Below are positions 15,280 to 22,699 of a stretch of 41,758 nt of DNA, piece by piece. Position 1 is the first letter of the stretch; the number at the start of each line of letters is the position of its first letter. The notes beneath the pieces were generated by a model. That model searched no databases and was not told the origin of the DNA. It saw nothing but the letters and a program-made list of their open reading frames with translations. Source of the stretch: UMGS1279 sp045577495 (GTDB lineage: Bacteria > Bacillota > Clostridia > Oscillospirales > Acutalibacteraceae). The DNA lies in the NCBI GenBank assembly GCA_045577495.1, contig JAZNIK010000052.1, forward strand, positions 1-41,758, given 5' to 3'. Both the position numbers and the translations under genes were made by a program.

Positions 15280-16950
15280 GTGTATCAAGCGTTATACCGA
15301 AAATATCGACCAATAGTTTTTAGCGATGTTGTAGGTCAAGAGCATATCACAAGCACGCTTGCCGGTGGACTTAAAAACGGCAAGGTATTTCATGCATATC
15401 TTTTTACGGGAACAAGGGGAACAGGTAAAACCACCTGTGCAAAAATTCTTGCTAAGGCGGTTTGCTGTGAAAATCCGATTGATGGCGGTCCATGTGGCGA
15501 GTGCGCCGCATGTAAAGCAATAGCCGAGGGCAACACCACTGACATAAGCGAAATTGATGCCGCATCAAACAACGGTGTAAATGATATTCGCGACCTTAAA
15601 GAGCAGGTTAGTTTTTTACCCGTTTCACTTAAATATAGAGTGTATATAATCGATGAGGTTCATATGCTATCTCAAAGTGCCTTTAATGCACTTTTAAAAA
15701 CCTTGGAGGAACCACCAAAGCACGTAATATTTATACTTGCTACAACCGAGGTGCATAAACTTCCTGCAACCATTCTTTCGCGTTGCCAAAGGTTTGATTT
15801 TAAAAGATTAGAACCCGATGTAATTTGTGGTAGAATGAAGCAAATTGCCGAAAAAGAGGGGTTTGCCCTTACCGACGGTGCCGCAACTATGATAGCATCC
15901 TTAGCCGATGGCGGTATGCGTGATGCACTTTCTATTTTAGACCAGTGCTCAGTATGTGCCGAAACTGTTGATGAAAGCATTATTGCACAGGTTTGCGGAA
16001 TTGCAGGTAACGAGCGTATTTTTGAACTTATAAATTCGGTTTATACCCATAACTCTGCCGAGGCAATAAAAATAGTCGACGATATGTATCGAAACTCGGT
16101 TGATATGAAAAAACTTTTGTATGAGCTTGTTTCGGCATTTCGTAACCTTATGATAATTAAAACTGTTCAAAACCCTAAAGGTCTTATTGTTTGTTCAAAC
16201 AATGATTTTAACCGCTTTGAGCAGTTGGCAGAGGGATTTTCGCTCTCGCAAATTATAGATTCTCTCACCGCTCTGCAGTCTGCGGCGGAGGAGCTTAGCG
16301 TTACTGCATCGCGTAGTGATGTTGAATTAACCATTGTAAAACTTTGTGCTCCCGAACTTGCATCTAGTGTGTCAGGTTTAAAGGTAAGAATCGAAAAGCT
16401 TGAAAAAATGGTTATGGCGTTAACAAATGGCGAGGCGGTAGTAACAAATTTTCAGCCAAAGGGAAAAAAGGCAGAGCCTAAGGCTACCACCGAAAAACCA
16501 AAAGCGGCAGAGCCAGAACCACAGGCAGAGGAAATACCGCTACCGAAGGAGCCAAACGAACCGCCACCAACCGCACCAACCGAGGAGATTTTAGCAAAAG
16601 AACCCAAAAAAGAGCCTCAAAAAGAGGCTTCAAATGGTGAGCCCATTCCGGTTGCCGAGTGGCCCGAGATAATGGAGATTATTAAAAAGGCTTGTCCATT
16701 AATGGCGGGCGTTTTAACAGGTTCAAAGGCTTATATTGGCGGCGGCAGACTTTTAATTGATTCAAAACTGTCACAGTTTAAGGATTTAATAAATTCCGAC
16801 GCAAAATATCGCGATTATATTCGTAATGCGGCAGAGGAGGTTTTGGGTGTTTCATATAATCTTGGACCCTACAAACAAACAGCCAAAAATCAAAAAGCAG
16901 AGGAAGTTGACCCATTAGCACAGTTTAAAAATTCTTTAGAAAATTTATAA
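15280..16950 (+). CDS. dnaX: DNA polymerase III subunit tau (and probably gamma)
   Basis: Clamp-loader ATPase of the replicative polymerase, 556 aa. Residues 44-51 are the P-loop GTRGTGKT. The zinc module has Cys 63, 72, 75 and 78, and Walker B DEVHMLS, sensor 1 LATTEVHKL and the SRC motif LSRCQRFDF follow. Domain III runs to about 380. A Pro/Glu/Lys-rich linker follows, then a C-terminal domain starting near GEPIPVAEWPEI. The GTG at 15280 is preferred over the GTG at 15271 because the protein then begins MYQALYRKYRP, as in the family, with AAAGGAAG at a proper distance. A slippery A-AAA-AAG at 16464-16470 would on -1 slippage give a stop at 16479-16481 and a gamma-like protein of about 400 aa. 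Confidence 0.97.
   Translation: MYQALYRKYRPIVFSDVVGQEHITSTLAGGLKNGKVFHAYLFTGTRGTGKTTCAKILAKAVCCENPIDGGPCGECAACKAIAEGNTTDISEIDAASNNGVNDIRDLKEQVSFLPVSLKYRVYIIDEVHMLSQSAFNALLKTLEEPPKHVIFILATTEVHKLPATILSRCQRFDFKRLEPDVICGRMKQIAEKEGFALTDGAATMIASLADGGMRDALSILDQCSVCAETVDESIIAQVCGIAGNERIFELINSVYTHNSAEAIKIVDDMYRNSVDMKKLLYELVSAFRNLMIIKTVQNPKGLIVCSNNDFNRFEQLAEGFSLSQIIDSLTALQSAAEELSVTASRSDVELTIVKLCAPELASSVSGLKVRIEKLEKMVMALTNGEAVVTNFQPKGKKAEPKATTEKPKAAEPEPQAEEIPLPKEPNEPPPTAPTEEILAKEPKKEPQKEASNGEPIPVAEWPEIMEIIKKACPLMAGVLTGSKAYIGGGRLLIDSKLSQFKDLINSDAKYRDYIRNAAEEVLGVSYNLGPYKQTAKNQKAEEVDPLAQFKNSLENL
16464..16481 (+). promoter_or_regulatory. Candidate programmed -1 frameshift site in dnaX
   Basis: In frame the codons are GGA AAA AAG, so A-AAA-AAG is read exactly as in the Escherichia coli dnaX slippery heptamer. 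After -1 slippage the codons are GGC AGA GCC TAA, which adds Gly-Arg-Ala and stops. A small AGCC-TAA-GGCT hairpin (16475-16485) lies just downstream. The site lies at the junction of domain III and the linker, where gamma ends in E. coli. Confidence 0.6.
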
Positions 16951-16973
16951 ATCAGCAAAAGGATGGTAATATT

Positions 16974-17318
16974 ATGAAGGTAAGAATTCCAAATCAAGGC
17001 CCAAGCCGTAACGATATGCTTAAACAGGTTCAAAAAATGCAGGAGGATATGGCAACTCTGCAGGCAGATTTAGATGAGCGCGAGTTTACCGCAACCTCGG
17101 GTGGCGGAATGATATCGGTTACCGTTAACGGTAAGCACGAACTCAAGGAACTTAAAATCAACCCCGATGCTATCGACCCCGACGAGCCCGAAATGCTTGA
17201 GGACCTTATAATAGTAGCGGTAAACGAGGCTATTGCAAATGCTACCAAAACCTCCGAGGAGGAGATGGGCGCAATTACCGGCGGACTTAATATCCCCGGT
17301 ATGCCCGGAATGTTTTAA
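16974..17318 (+). CDS. ebfC: YbaB/EbfC nucleoid-associated protein
   Basis: Small DNA-binding protein of the YbaB/EbfC family that forms dimers and coats DNA. The 114-aa protein has the expected N-terminal helix MLKQVQKMQEDMATLQADL, a central strand pair with the family pattern GGGMISVTVNGKHELKELKINPDAI, and a C-terminal helix with DLIIVAVNEAIANA, ending in a Gly/Met-rich tail. It lies between dnaX and recR as in most bacteria, 23 bases after dnaX and 2 bases before recR, which supports co-transcription and a link to recombination or replication. Confidence 0.95.
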   Translation: MKVRIPNQGPSRNDMLKQVQKMQEDMATLQADLDEREFTATSGGGMISVTVNGKHELKELKINPDAIDPDEPEMLEDLIIVAVNEAIANATKTSEEEMGAITGGLNIPGMPGMF

Positions 17319-17320
17319 TT

Positions 17321-17923
17321 ATGGCAACATATCACGTTGCCCCTCTTGATAGATTGGTAGAACAGTTTGAGCGGCTCCCCGGTATTGGTCACAAAACTGC
17401 GGGTCGCCTTGCATACCATCTGCTTTCAAGAAGTGAGGCCGAAACAAAAGCCTTTGCCGAAGCAATTTTACAGGCAAAAGAAAAAATTCATTATTGTAAG
17501 TGTTGCCAAAATCTAACCGATTTAGAACTTTGCCCCGTTTGCACAGACGCGGGCAGGGATAAATCTGTTATATGCGTGGTCGAGGACCCTCGCGATGTAA
17601 TGGCTTTTGAAAGAACACGCGAATATAACGGACTGTATCACGTACTCCACGGAGTTATCTCTCCAATGGACGGAATAGGCCCCGATAATATACGCATAAA
17701 GGAGCTAATGGCTCGACTTTCTGACGATAAAATAGAGGAGATTGTTATGGCAACCAACCCAACAGTAGAGGGCGAGGCAACTGCTAGTTATATCTCGCGC
17801 CTTATTCGACCTATGGGGATTAAGGTTACAAGACTTGCCTACGGTATTCCTGTTGGCGGGGATTTGGAGTATGCCGATGAGGTTACGCTTTCTCGCGCTT
17901 TCGAAGGAAGAAACGAAATATAA
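17321..17923 (+). CDS. recR: Recombination mediator RecR
   Basis: Works with RecO and RecF to load RecA on single-stranded DNA gaps. The 200-aa protein has an N-terminal helix-hairpin-helix (FERLPGIGHKTAGRLAYHLL), a four-Cys zinc finger (CKCCQNLTDLELCPVC), and a Toprim domain starting at VICVVEDPRDVMAFE. A C-terminal Walker-B-like segment follows (MATNPTVEGEATASYI). The length is normal. The ATG follows the ebfC stop by two bases, so translation is likely coupled. The gene ends at a terminator at 17927. Confidence 0.97.
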   Translation: MATYHVAPLDRLVEQFERLPGIGHKTAGRLAYHLLSRSEAETKAFAEAILQAKEKIHYCKCCQNLTDLELCPVCTDAGRDKSVICVVEDPRDVMAFERTREYNGLYHVLHGVISPMDGIGPDNIRIKELMARLSDDKIEEIVMATNPTVEGEATASYISRLIRPMGIKVTRLAYGIPVGGDLEYADEVTLSRAFEGRNEI

Positions 17924-17926
17924 GTT

Positions 17927-17968
17927 GTGAGCAAAAACCATAAGCAAGGTGGGTTTTGCTCACTTTTT
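17927..17968 (+). terminator. Terminator after recR
   Basis: GTGAGCAAAA (17927-17936) pairs with TTTTGCTCAC (17954-17963), with further CC/GG pairs inside, followed by five T residues. Only about 20 bases separate it from gatC. Confidence 0.85.
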
Positions 17969-17989
17969 ATTAGATAAAGGGGAAGAAGT

Positions 17990-18268
17990 ATGTTTGATAG
18001 CATTTTGATTTCGCATCTTGCCGAGCTTTCAAAACTAAAATTTACCGATGACGAGCTTTTAAAAATCACAGAAAATATGGGAGATATTATATCCATTATG
18101 GATAGGGTTTGTGATTTTGATGAGAATGGAAACTTTGAGGAAAAAAGGCTTGATTTATCAAAAAATATCCGTCAAGATGAGGTTAAGGAGTCACTGCCCA
18201 GGGATAAAGCCTTGTCTAATGCAAGCGAAATGGATGGCACATTTTTTACTGTGCCAAAGGTGGTATAA
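17990..18268 (+). CDS. gatC: Asp/Glu-tRNA amidotransferase subunit C
   Basis: Small subunit of GatCAB, which converts Glu-tRNA(Gln) and, in many bacteria, Asp-tRNA(Asn) to the amidated forms. The 92-aa protein begins with ISHLAELSKLKFTDDELLKI, the usual helical start of GatC, and ends with the family-type RQDEVKESLPRDKALSNASEMDGTFFTVPKV. ATG at 17990 has AAAGGGGAAG upstream. gatA begins three bases after its stop. No promoter is visible between the recR terminator and gatC, so expression from upstream with partial termination is likely. Confidence 0.95.
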   Translation: MFDSILISHLAELSKLKFTDDELLKITENMGDIISIMDRVCDFDENGNFEEKRLDLSKNIRQDEVKESLPRDKALSNASEMDGTFFTVPKVV

Positions 18269-18271
18269 AGT

Positions 18272-19732
18272 ATGTTAAGCGAAACTTTAAAAACCGCCAC
18301 CCTTAAAACCTTAAGCCAAAAACTAAAGGCTAAGGAGTTTAGCGCAACCGAACTTTTAGAGGCTTATATTAAACGGGCAAATGCGGTTAATTCAAAAACA
18401 AACGCCTTTATCACCCTGTGTGAAGAAACGGCTTTTGATGCGGCAAAATCTGCCGATAAAACAATAGCCGAAGGCAAAGCGACAACTATTACGGGTATCC
18501 CGCTTGGAGTAAAGGATAACATCTGCACTAACGGTATTAAAACAACGGCAGGTTCAAAAATGCTAGCCGATTTTATACCGCCATATGATGCTACCGTTAT
18601 TGCAAGGCTGAAAAATAGCGGCGCCGTTATTTTGGGCAAAACAAATATGGATGAATTCGCAATGGGTGGTTCGTCGCAAACATCATTCTTTGGTGGAGTA
18701 TGTAACCCTTACGATTTAAGCAGAGTTGCGGGCGGTTCGTCGGGCGGTTCTGCGGCTTCGGTTGCGGCAGCCTTATGCCCTGCGGCACTAGGCTCGGATA
18801 CGGGCGGTTCGGTGCGTCAACCCGCCGCTTTTTGCGGTATAACAGGGCTTAAACCCACCTATAGCACAGTATCGCGTTATGGTCTTATTGCCTTTGCTTC
18901 GTCATTTGACCAAATCGGACCGATGGCAAAAACTGCGGAGGATTGTGGTATTTTGCTCGGCTGTATTGCGGGTTTTGATAATAACGATTTTACAACCAAA
19001 GGGCTAGACAATATCGACTACACCGTCAAAATCGGAAAAGATATAAAAGGTCTTGTTATCGGTCTTCCAAAAGAGTTTTTTGGAGATGAAATAGATGCCG
19101 AATATAAACAGGCGGTTTTAAATGCCGCAAAATATTATGAAAAAATGGGCTGTGTAATTAAAGAGGTTTCTCTGCCTAGCCTTAAATATGCCGTTTCGGC
19201 TTATTATTTAATTTCATCGGCAGAGGCGGCAAGTAACCTCTCAAGATATGACGGAATAAAATTCGGATATAGAAGTAAAAACGGTAAGACATACGAGGAG
19301 ATTATAAAAAACACTCGCCGCGAGGGCTTTGGCGATGAGGTTAAGCGCCGAATTATGCTTGGCAACTATGCTCTATCAAGCGGATATTATGATAAGTATT
19401 ATAGTAACGCGGTAAAAATCAGGAGCAAAATTAAGGCTGAGTATGATGCTATTTTTAAGGAGTGCGATGTTATATTAACCCCCACCGCACCAAGCGTTGC
19501 ATACAAAATCGGCACAAAGGAAAATAACCCCGCCCAAATGTATTTGGCGGATATTTGTACCGTTACTGCTAATATTACGGGTCTACCCGCCGTTTGCACC
19601 ACCTGTGGATATGATAAAAACGGTATGCCGATTAGTTTTAGTCTTACGGGTAGAGCCTTCGATGAGGCAACCATTTTGGGCGCTGCCGATAATTTTGAGC
19701 GTTCCTTTGAGAGAAGGGAGGCACAAATATGA
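18272..19732 (+). CDS. gatA: Asp/Glu-tRNA amidotransferase subunit A
   Basis: Glutaminase subunit that releases ammonia for the transamidation. The 486-aa protein is an amidase-signature enzyme: the catalytic Lys is in GIPLGVKDNIC, the Gly/Ser-rich signature is GGSSGGSAASVAAALCP, and the cis-Ser and nucleophile Ser lie in GSDTGGSVRQPAAFCG. All three triad residues are present. The stop overlaps the gatB start by four bases (ATGA), so translation is coupled. Confidence 0.97.
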   Translation: MLSETLKTATLKTLSQKLKAKEFSATELLEAYIKRANAVNSKTNAFITLCEETAFDAAKSADKTIAEGKATTITGIPLGVKDNICTNGIKTTAGSKMLADFIPPYDATVIARLKNSGAVILGKTNMDEFAMGGSSQTSFFGGVCNPYDLSRVAGGSSGGSAASVAAALCPAALGSDTGGSVRQPAAFCGITGLKPTYSTVSRYGLIAFASSFDQIGPMAKTAEDCGILLGCIAGFDNNDFTTKGLDNIDYTVKIGKDIKGLVIGLPKEFFGDEIDAEYKQAVLNAAKYYEKMGCVIKEVSLPSLKYAVSAYYLISSAEAASNLSRYDGIKFGYRSKNGKTYEEIIKNTRREGFGDEVKRRIMLGNYALSSGYYDKYYSNAVKIRSKIKAEYDAIFKECDVILTPTAPSVAYKIGTKENNPAQMYLADICTVTANITGLPAVCTTCGYDKNGMPISFSLTGRAFDEATILGAADNFERSFERREAQI

Positions 19733-21144
19733 ACTACACTATGGTAATAGGTTTAGAAATCCACGCAGAGTTGCTTACAAAATCTAAGGTTTTTTGTAGT
19801 TGCGGTGCTCAGTTTGGTGGAGAAGAAAACACAAGGGTTTGCCCAAGATGTATGGGGCTTCCCGGCACACTACCCTCCTTTAATGAGGGGGCGGCAAAAC
19901 TTGCCGTAAAAGCAGGTTTAGCGCTTGGTTGCGATATAAATAATTATAGCGCATTTGACCGCAAAAATTATTTTTATCCCGATTTGCCAAAAGCATATCA
20001 GATAACACAGTGGGAGCACCCCATTTGTGAGAATGGTGGCGTAGATATCGGCGAAAAGGTTGTTCGCGTTAACCGAATTCACATTGAGGAGGATGCGGGC
20101 AAACTTATCCACGATGATGCAAAAAATATTTCTTTGGCGGACTATAACCGTTGTGGCGTTCCACTTATTGAAATTGTAACCGAGCCGGATATCCGTTCGG
20201 CAGACGAGGCTAAAAGGTTTGTTGCCGAGGTGGCATTAAGGCTTAAATATGCGGGTGTTTGCGATGCAAGAATGGAGCAAGGCTCCCTCAGATGCGATGT
20301 TAATATCTCGATAATGCCTGAGGGCAGTAATGAGTTTGGCACCCGAACCGAAATAAAAAATCTAAACTCGCTTCGCAGTATTGCAAGGGCGATTGAATAT
20401 GAGTATAACCGCCAAAAGCAAATACTAGAAAATGGGGGAAAGGTTATTCAACAAACACTCCATTTTAGTGATGCTACTGGTGAAACAAAGGTGCTTCGCT
20501 CTAAGGAGGAGGCTCACGATTACCGCTATTTTCCCGAGCCTGATATACCGCCCCTAGTTTTATCGGATGATGAAATTTTGAGCATTAAAAACTCAATGCC
20601 CGAAATGCCGGCGGATAGAAAATTAAGGTATATAAACGAGTTTGGTCTTAGCGAGGCAGATAGCGATTTGCTTGTTCAGGATAAAGCCTTGTCCGACTTT
20701 TTTGAAGATAGCGTCTTGGAATATAACAACCCCAAACTAATAGCAACAATGATACTTGTTGAACTACTTCGCCGAATGAATGATGCGGGGGTAAACGCAG
20801 AGACACTTGAAATAAAGCCAAAGGATATGGCAAAGCTTTGCAAAATGGCGGATGAGGGTACCGTTAGCCGCGCCGCCGCAAAGGATATACTTCGCATAAT
20901 GTTTGAAGAGGGCACAGAGCCCGAGGATATTGCTAAAAACAATGGTATGATAATGAGCAGCGATATAGGCGAGGTAGAAAAAGCCGCCGATGAGATTTTA
21001 GCATCTAACCCCAAAGCAGTCGAGGAATATAAATCGGGTAGCCAAAAGGTTTTTGGCTTTCTGATGGGGCAAATGTGTAAAAAACTTGGTAAATCCGCCA
21101 ACCCCGCTGTTATAAAAAAGATATTAGAGCAAAAACTTAGATAA
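19729..21144 (+). CDS. gatB: Asp/Glu-tRNA amidotransferase subunit B
   Basis: tRNA-binding kinase subunit that activates the aminoacyl group with ATP. The 471-aa protein starts YTMVIGLEIHAELLTKSKVFC. It has a four-Cys zinc motif (CSC, then CPRC), followed by GLPGTLPS, FDRKNYFYPDLPKAYQITQ and the C-terminal YqeY-like tRNA domain (about 330-471). The presence of GatCAB implies that the cell lacks GlnRS, AsnRS or both; this is inference from the pathway. A strong terminator begins seven bases after the stop. Confidence 0.97.
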   Translation: MNYTMVIGLEIHAELLTKSKVFCSCGAQFGGEENTRVCPRCMGLPGTLPSFNEGAAKLAVKAGLALGCDINNYSAFDRKNYFYPDLPKAYQITQWEHPICENGGVDIGEKVVRVNRIHIEEDAGKLIHDDAKNISLADYNRCGVPLIEIVTEPDIRSADEAKRFVAEVALRLKYAGVCDARMEQGSLRCDVNISIMPEGSNEFGTRTEIKNLNSLRSIARAIEYEYNRQKQILENGGKVIQQTLHFSDATGETKVLRSKEEAHDYRYFPEPDIPPLVLSDDEILSIKNSMPEMPADRKLRYINEFGLSEADSDLLVQDKALSDFFEDSVLEYNNPKLIATMILVELLRRMNDAGVNAETLEIKPKDMAKLCKMADEGTVSRAAAKDILRIMFEEGTEPEDIAKNNGMIMSSDIGEVEKAADEILASNPKAVEEYKSGSQKVFGFLMGQMCKKLGKSANPAVIKKILEQKLR

Positions 21145-21150
21145 AAAGCA

Positions 21151-21190
21151 AACGCCATAGACTATCTTGTCTATGGCGTTGTAATTTTTT
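21151..21190. terminator. Bidirectional terminator of gatCAB and the lipoprotein gene
   Basis: A 12-bp perfect stem (21151-21162 with 21169-21180, loop TATCTT) is followed by GTAATTTTTT on the plus side and by TGCTTTTT on the minus side. It overlaps the last codons of the lipoprotein gene. Confidence 0.88.
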
Positions 21191-21647
21191 CGATTAGTTT
21201 AACAGCACAAGTGATTTTCCAATTTGCCGTATTACCCGTATATCTGCCCTTGTTTTCTGTAACAGTAATGGTGCTATATGTTTCAAAACCATCTTTTAAA
21301 ACAACCGAAATAAAAGCAGATTCGGTATCGGGCCAGTCGTCAAACTCTGTTATAGTTGCTTTGATTTTAACGGCTTTTGTAGTATCAAGCGGAATAGTCC
21401 ACCTATTACCGCTTGAAATTACTGAACCCTCACAACTATATTCCTCTTTCCAATCATTCCCAACAGAATCATTGTTTATCAGTTCTGAAAATATAGCAAG
21501 TTCATATACCCCGTCGGTGTATGTTTGTTCGCTCTCGGTCATAAATGCTATGATACTACTTTTATCTGCAGAAAGATTTGTTTGTTCAGTACAGCTGGAT
21601 AGGGTTAATAACAAAAACCCACACAGAAGAAAAATGAATTTTTTCAT
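21171..21647 (-). CDS. Predicted lipoprotein, 158 aa
   Basis: Secreted lipoprotein of unknown role. The signal peptide MKKFIFLLCGFLLLTLSSC ends in a clear lipobox with the modified Cys at residue 19. The rest appears beta-rich and has no motif that I can name. ATG at 21647 has GAGGT nine bases upstream. That ribosome site begins only a few bases after the T run of the terminator at 21664-21690, so the gene has no promoter of its own beyond the structured leader. Expression should depend on read-through of that terminator from the promoter at 21820-21848 or from further upstream. The gene may therefore be the regulated target of the RNA element. Confidence 0.8.
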   Translation of the reverse strand: MKKFIFLLCGFLLLTLSSCTEQTNLSADKSSIIAFMTESEQTYTDGVYELAIFSELINNDSVGNDWKEEYSCEGSVISSGNRWTIPLDTTKAVKIKATITEFDDWPDTESAFISVVLKDGFETYSTITVTENKGRYTGNTANWKITCAVKLIEKITTP

Positions 21648-21663
21648 TTGTTTTTACCTCAAT

Positions 21664-21690
21664 AAAAAAGCGCGCCCACAAGGAGCACGC
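21664..21690 (-). terminator. Terminator of RNA copy 1
   Basis: GCGTGCTC and GGGCGCGC (21670-21690) form an 8-bp stem with two G-T pairs, followed by six T (21664-21669). It stands just before the lipoprotein ribosome site. Confidence 0.8.
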
Positions 21691-21813
21691 CGAAAAAGTG
21701 CACCCACAGTCTGTTGCAACGCAAACTGAAATTTCACCACACGGGGAAAAAGGGTAACACCTTTTACCAAGGTATTATCCGCGTAGTGATATAATTTATT
21801 CAGTTTGCGTTGC
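21664..21813 (-). ncRNA. Structured leader RNA, copy 1, before the lipoprotein gene
   Basis: The core is 21664-21770. On the minus strand it reads: conserved block TTGGTAAAAGGTG (21758-21770), hairpin TTCCCC-GTGT-GGTGAA, a second hairpin (CAGTTTG/CAGACTG), conserved block GCACTTTTTCGGC (21689-21701), then a terminator (stem within 21670-21690 and six T). AAAAGGTG pairs with CACTTTTT to close a three-way junction. An alternative fold joins 21799-21813 with 21716-21730 (15 bp exact) and 21779-21789 with 21734-21744 (11 bp with wobbles). GGTGCAC can also pair with GTGCTCC, the terminator's 5' strand. Promoter and competing folds look like a transcription attenuator or riboswitch. I do not recognise a known class. 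Confidence 0.6.
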
Positions 21814-21819
21814 ACAAAT

Positions 21820-21848
21820 ATTTTATCATATTATATCCAAAAAGTAAA
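21820..21848 (-). promoter_or_regulatory. Promoter of RNA copy 1 and the lipoprotein gene
   Basis: -35 TTTACT (21843-21848), 17-bp spacer, -10 TAAAAT (21820-21825) on the minus strand. The expected start lies near 21813, exactly where the long inverted repeat of copy 1 begins. Confidence 0.7.
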
Positions 21849-21864
21849 CACTATTTTCACAAAC

Positions 21865-21892
21865 AAAAAAGCACACCCCCGAAGAGATGTGC
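21865..21892 (-). terminator. Terminator of RNA copy 2
   Basis: GCACATCTC-TTCG-GGGGTGTGC (21871-21892, nine pairs with two G-T) followed by six T (21865-21870). It would also end the PHP transcript. Confidence 0.85.
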
Positions 21893-21970
21893 CGAAAAAG
21901 TGCTCTCTCGGTATAGTCGCGACACTAACCATTTTCCAACACGGAATTAGAAAAAAGCACCTTTTACCAA
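21865..21970 (-). ncRNA. Structured RNA element, copy 2, after the PHP gene
   Basis: This 106-nt element has the same order as copy 1, 200 bases away. It carries identical blocks TTGGTAAAAGGTG (21958-21970) and GCACTTTTTCGGC (21891-21903), hairpin TTCC-GTGTT-GGAA, a second hairpin (GGTTAGT/ACTATACC), and a closing stem GTGCTTTTTTC/GAGAGAGCAC whose bases differ from copy 1 but still pair. Its terminator (21871-21892) has a TTCG loop and six T. GAGAGA can also pair with TCTCTT of the terminator arm. It follows the PHP stop by 15 bases, so it may end that operon, or be the first of two tandem switches; a TATAAT at 22008-22013 inside the PHP 3' end lacks a good -35. Confidence 0.55.
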
Positions 21971-21985
21971 AGTTATTAGTATATG

Positions 21986-22699
21986 TTATTTTCTTTTTAA
22001 TGTATTTATTATACATTCAGGTGTGTTTTGCTCACACTCTAAAAAATGCTCATTCATATGAATATCGGGCAAATAGTGAGCATCAGAATTGCATAAAATT
22101 TTGCAATCCTTAAAATAGGGGTGTAAGGCGGTTATGCTATCTAATTTATCCAAATCGTGAAGTTCTGCAACCGTAAAATCGCTGTCGGGAGGAACAAAAC
22201 CAAGGTTGGATATAAGGGAGTTGGCGTTTTTATCCACGTGGGCAGGAAAAGCGATTCCACCTAGGTTATCCACCATTTTAAAAATCTCCTCAAAGGAAAG
22301 ATTAACCGCGTTTATAAGTAGATATGGCTCCTCGCCCAAAACCAAATCGGTTTCGTTCATAATAATCTGTTTGCCAAATATATCGGGATTGTTCTTTATT
22401 TTTTGCAGTTTTGAAAAAACAAATTCCCCCCACTCGTTAGCCGATTTTTCATCGGCAAAAAGGCAAACAACGTGAACCTCCTCATCGGTCGTAAGTTCCA
22501 TTCCGTAAAGCACCGTAATGCCGTATTGCTCAGCCGCTTTTTTTAAAGCAGAACAATTTTTTACTGTATTATGGTCGGTAAGGGCGATTGCGTTAAGCCC
22601 ATTTAAAAATGCCATTCCTGCAATATTTGCGGGGGTCATATCATTATCCCCACAGGGCGAAAGGCAGGAGTGCAAATGAAAGTCGTAATAGATTTTCAT
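21986..22699 (-). CDS. PHP-domain metal-dependent phosphoesterase
   Basis: 237-aa PHP-fold hydrolase. Metal-binding motifs are FHLHSCLSPCGDN (about residues 6-18), ALTDHNT (about 39-45), GMELTTDEEVHV with a Glu ligand, FPAHVDKN and NSDAHYLPD. These are the expected His/Asp/Glu set of a trinuclear phosphoesterase such as histidinol or nucleoside phosphatases. The substrate is unknown. The start shares TAATG with the stop of the DRTGG gene, so the two are translated together. PHP and DRTGG proteins are often neighbours in Clostridia, near redox or hydrogenase genes, but no such genes are seen here. Confidence 0.88.
   Translation of the reverse strand: MKIYYDFHLHSCLSPCGDNDMTPANIAGMAFLNGLNAIALTDHNTVKNCSALKKAAEQYGITVLYGMELTTDEEVHVVCLFADEKSANEWGEFVFSKLQKIKNNPDIFGKQIIMNETDLVLGEEPYLLINAVNLSFEEIFKMVDNLGGIAFPAHVDKNANSLISNLGFVPPDSDFTVAELHDLDKLDSITALHPYFKDCKILCNSDAHYLPDIHMNEHFLECEQNTPECIINTLKRK

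Noticed and set aside
20676..21158. 160-aa minus-strand open frame opposite gatB
   Set aside because: It is a shadow of the conserved C-terminal GatB region, without a ribosome site or recognisable domain.
21211..21729. 172-aa plus-strand open frame opposite the lipoprotein gene
   Set aside because: The minus strand has a lipobox signal peptide and ribosome site; this frame has neither and runs through the structured RNA.
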